A DNA stretch of 64,000 nucleotides from Gracilimonas sp. (lineage in GTDB: Bacteria; Bacteroidota; Rhodothermia; Balneolales; Balneolaceae), in NCBI GenBank assembly GCA_022450045.1, contig JAKURD010000005.1:98024-162023 (forward strand), written 5' to 3'. Within the stretch, counting starts at the first letter, position 1. Every line of letters starts with the position of its first letter. Under the pieces are notes generated by a model, which had not been told where the DNA came from, made no database searches, and was given only the letters and a program-made list of their open reading frames with translations. Below are positions 63,413-64,000 of this stretch, piece after piece. The position numbers and the translations under genes are program-made.

Positions 63413-63435
63413 CCTCTCCTTCGCAAGGAGAGAGG
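63413..63435. repeat. Palindromic repeat CTCTCCTT-CGC-AAGGAGAG
   Basis: A perfect 8-bp stem with a CGC loop. The right half (CCTTGC, AAGGAGA) appears again at the end of the IS110 copy at about 63491-63506, so the repeat may be that element's target. Confidence 0.65.
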
Positions 63436-63504
63436 GGTCTGAGTCTATTTAAAGGCGGATGCCGATTAAACCTATAACCTTCAACAACGCGTCCTTCTCC
63501 TTGC

Positions 63505-64000
63505 GAATACTATGACTAAATCAAGTGGATTAGGCTGATTTTTTATATTTCCTGATCATTTTTTGAGTGTGCTCCGGATCATACGCTGCCTGGTTATTCC
63601 ACATGGCACAATACAGACGGAGTAGTTTATTGATGATGTTGTTAATGGCAACCAGTTCGTGTTTCCCCTCGGCAAGTTTCTGCTCGTAGTACTCGTAGTA
63701 CTCGTGGTAGTGCGGGTGGTGGTACGCCACACTGCGGGCTGGCTGATGCATCCATCGCCGCATCTCGGAGTTCCCGTGACCAGAGGACCTGTCGGGGCTT
63801 TTTACCGAACTTCCAGAGCGTCGCCCATGGGGAGCAAATCCAAATCGGGAAGAGATTTTTCGGGCATTCAATTGGTTTTGCCCTGCAAAAAGGGTTAGCC
63901 AAAACCGTCCGGTTACCGGACCAATTTCGGGAGCCGTCTTCATGGTTTGGTGGCGCTACCAGAGCACCGGGTCTTGGCGAATCAACGCGTCCATTGTCTG
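63505..64000 (-). mobile_element. IS110-group element, 3' part (continues beyond the window)
   Basis: Right end AGTCATAGTATTC, read on the minus strand, at about 63505; then GCAAGGAGAAGG of the host. It matches the right end of the other IS110 copy (AGTCATAGCATTC) at 12 of 13 bases, with the same 24-bp distance from the transposase stop. The rest of the element lies past the window edge. Confidence 0.75.
63530..64000 (-). pseudogene. IS110-family transposase, C-terminal part, with in-frame stop
   Basis: The C-terminal domain reads KTAPEIGPVTGRFWLTLF, QLNARKISSRFGFAPHGRRSGSSVKSPDRSSGHGNSEMRRW (catalytic Ser region) and NNIINKLLRLYCAMWNN. It is homologous to the copy at 33.7 kb. A TAG at 63956-63958 interrupts the upstream frame, where it continues DALIRQDPVLW-stop-RHQTMKTAP. 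The gene is therefore probably broken, unless translation restarts at ATG 63943. A short repeat of Tyr/His/Glu codons (YHEYYEYYE) is seen near the middle. Confidence 0.75.

Noticed and set aside
1-64000. tRNA, rRNA and CRISPR arrays
   Set aside because: None was found by eye; no clover-leaf or regularly spaced repeats were seen.

Overview
The window looks like a chromosome segment of a Gram-negative, moderately AT-rich bacterium of the Bacteroidota/Balneolota side of the FCB group, most probably a marine Balneolaceae relative (inference). Grounds: outer-membrane beta-barrel and lipoprotein genes, GWxTD, DUF4382 and Y_Y_Y-type proteins, a TatA-gatA pair, a rimP-nusA-infB-rbfA-truB-ribF operon, and the gene style generally. 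No rRNA, tRNA, CRISPR array or prophage was seen.

Layout. 1-15 kb is housekeeping: the end of an RND adaptor and its ABC ATPase, rsgA, rlmD, an Omp85 protein, tatA, gatA, then a compact SDR/M28 peptidase/prmA/ppx string. 15-27 kb carries an RpoE-type sigma factor, queG, an ftsE-like ATPase, pdxA, an acyl-CoA carboxylase beta chain, recO and a DegP/DegQ protease. At 27.0-28.2 kb an IS200-type element cuts an outer-membrane protein gene in two. 28.4-32.5 kb is an operon of three amidohydrolase-fold proteins, of which only the middle one keeps the metal-binding HxH motif.

32.6-35.65 kb is an accessory island of repeats: miniature elements with AACGTGAGTTC ends, the decayed tail of a LuxR-type response regulator, and an IS110-group element. 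The leader of that IS110 folds by eye into the layout of a bridge RNA. Its target-loop strands match the end of the miniature element it sits in, and its donor-loop strands match its own ends. Its transposase gene is broken. 35.7-39.3 kb is a propeller-type histidine kinase and its response regulator. 39.4-47 kb has an AtuA-like protein, an FAD oxidoreductase, and two half ABC exporters with complementary degenerate ATP sites on either side of an unusual RNase Z.

46.9-51.5 kb is an ECF sigma regulon. The sigma gene, a membrane protein with a glycogen-binding-like domain (probable anti-sigma), an outer-membrane protein with a second such domain, and a hypothetical form one operon. The same promoter sequence precedes the sigma gene and the separate DUF4382 lipoprotein gene. 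51.6-54.8 kb has prfB with its programmed frameshift, coaE and fbp. A second miniature element follows, and 56-63 kb is the translation operon. The window ends in small debris and the 3' part of a second IS110 copy.
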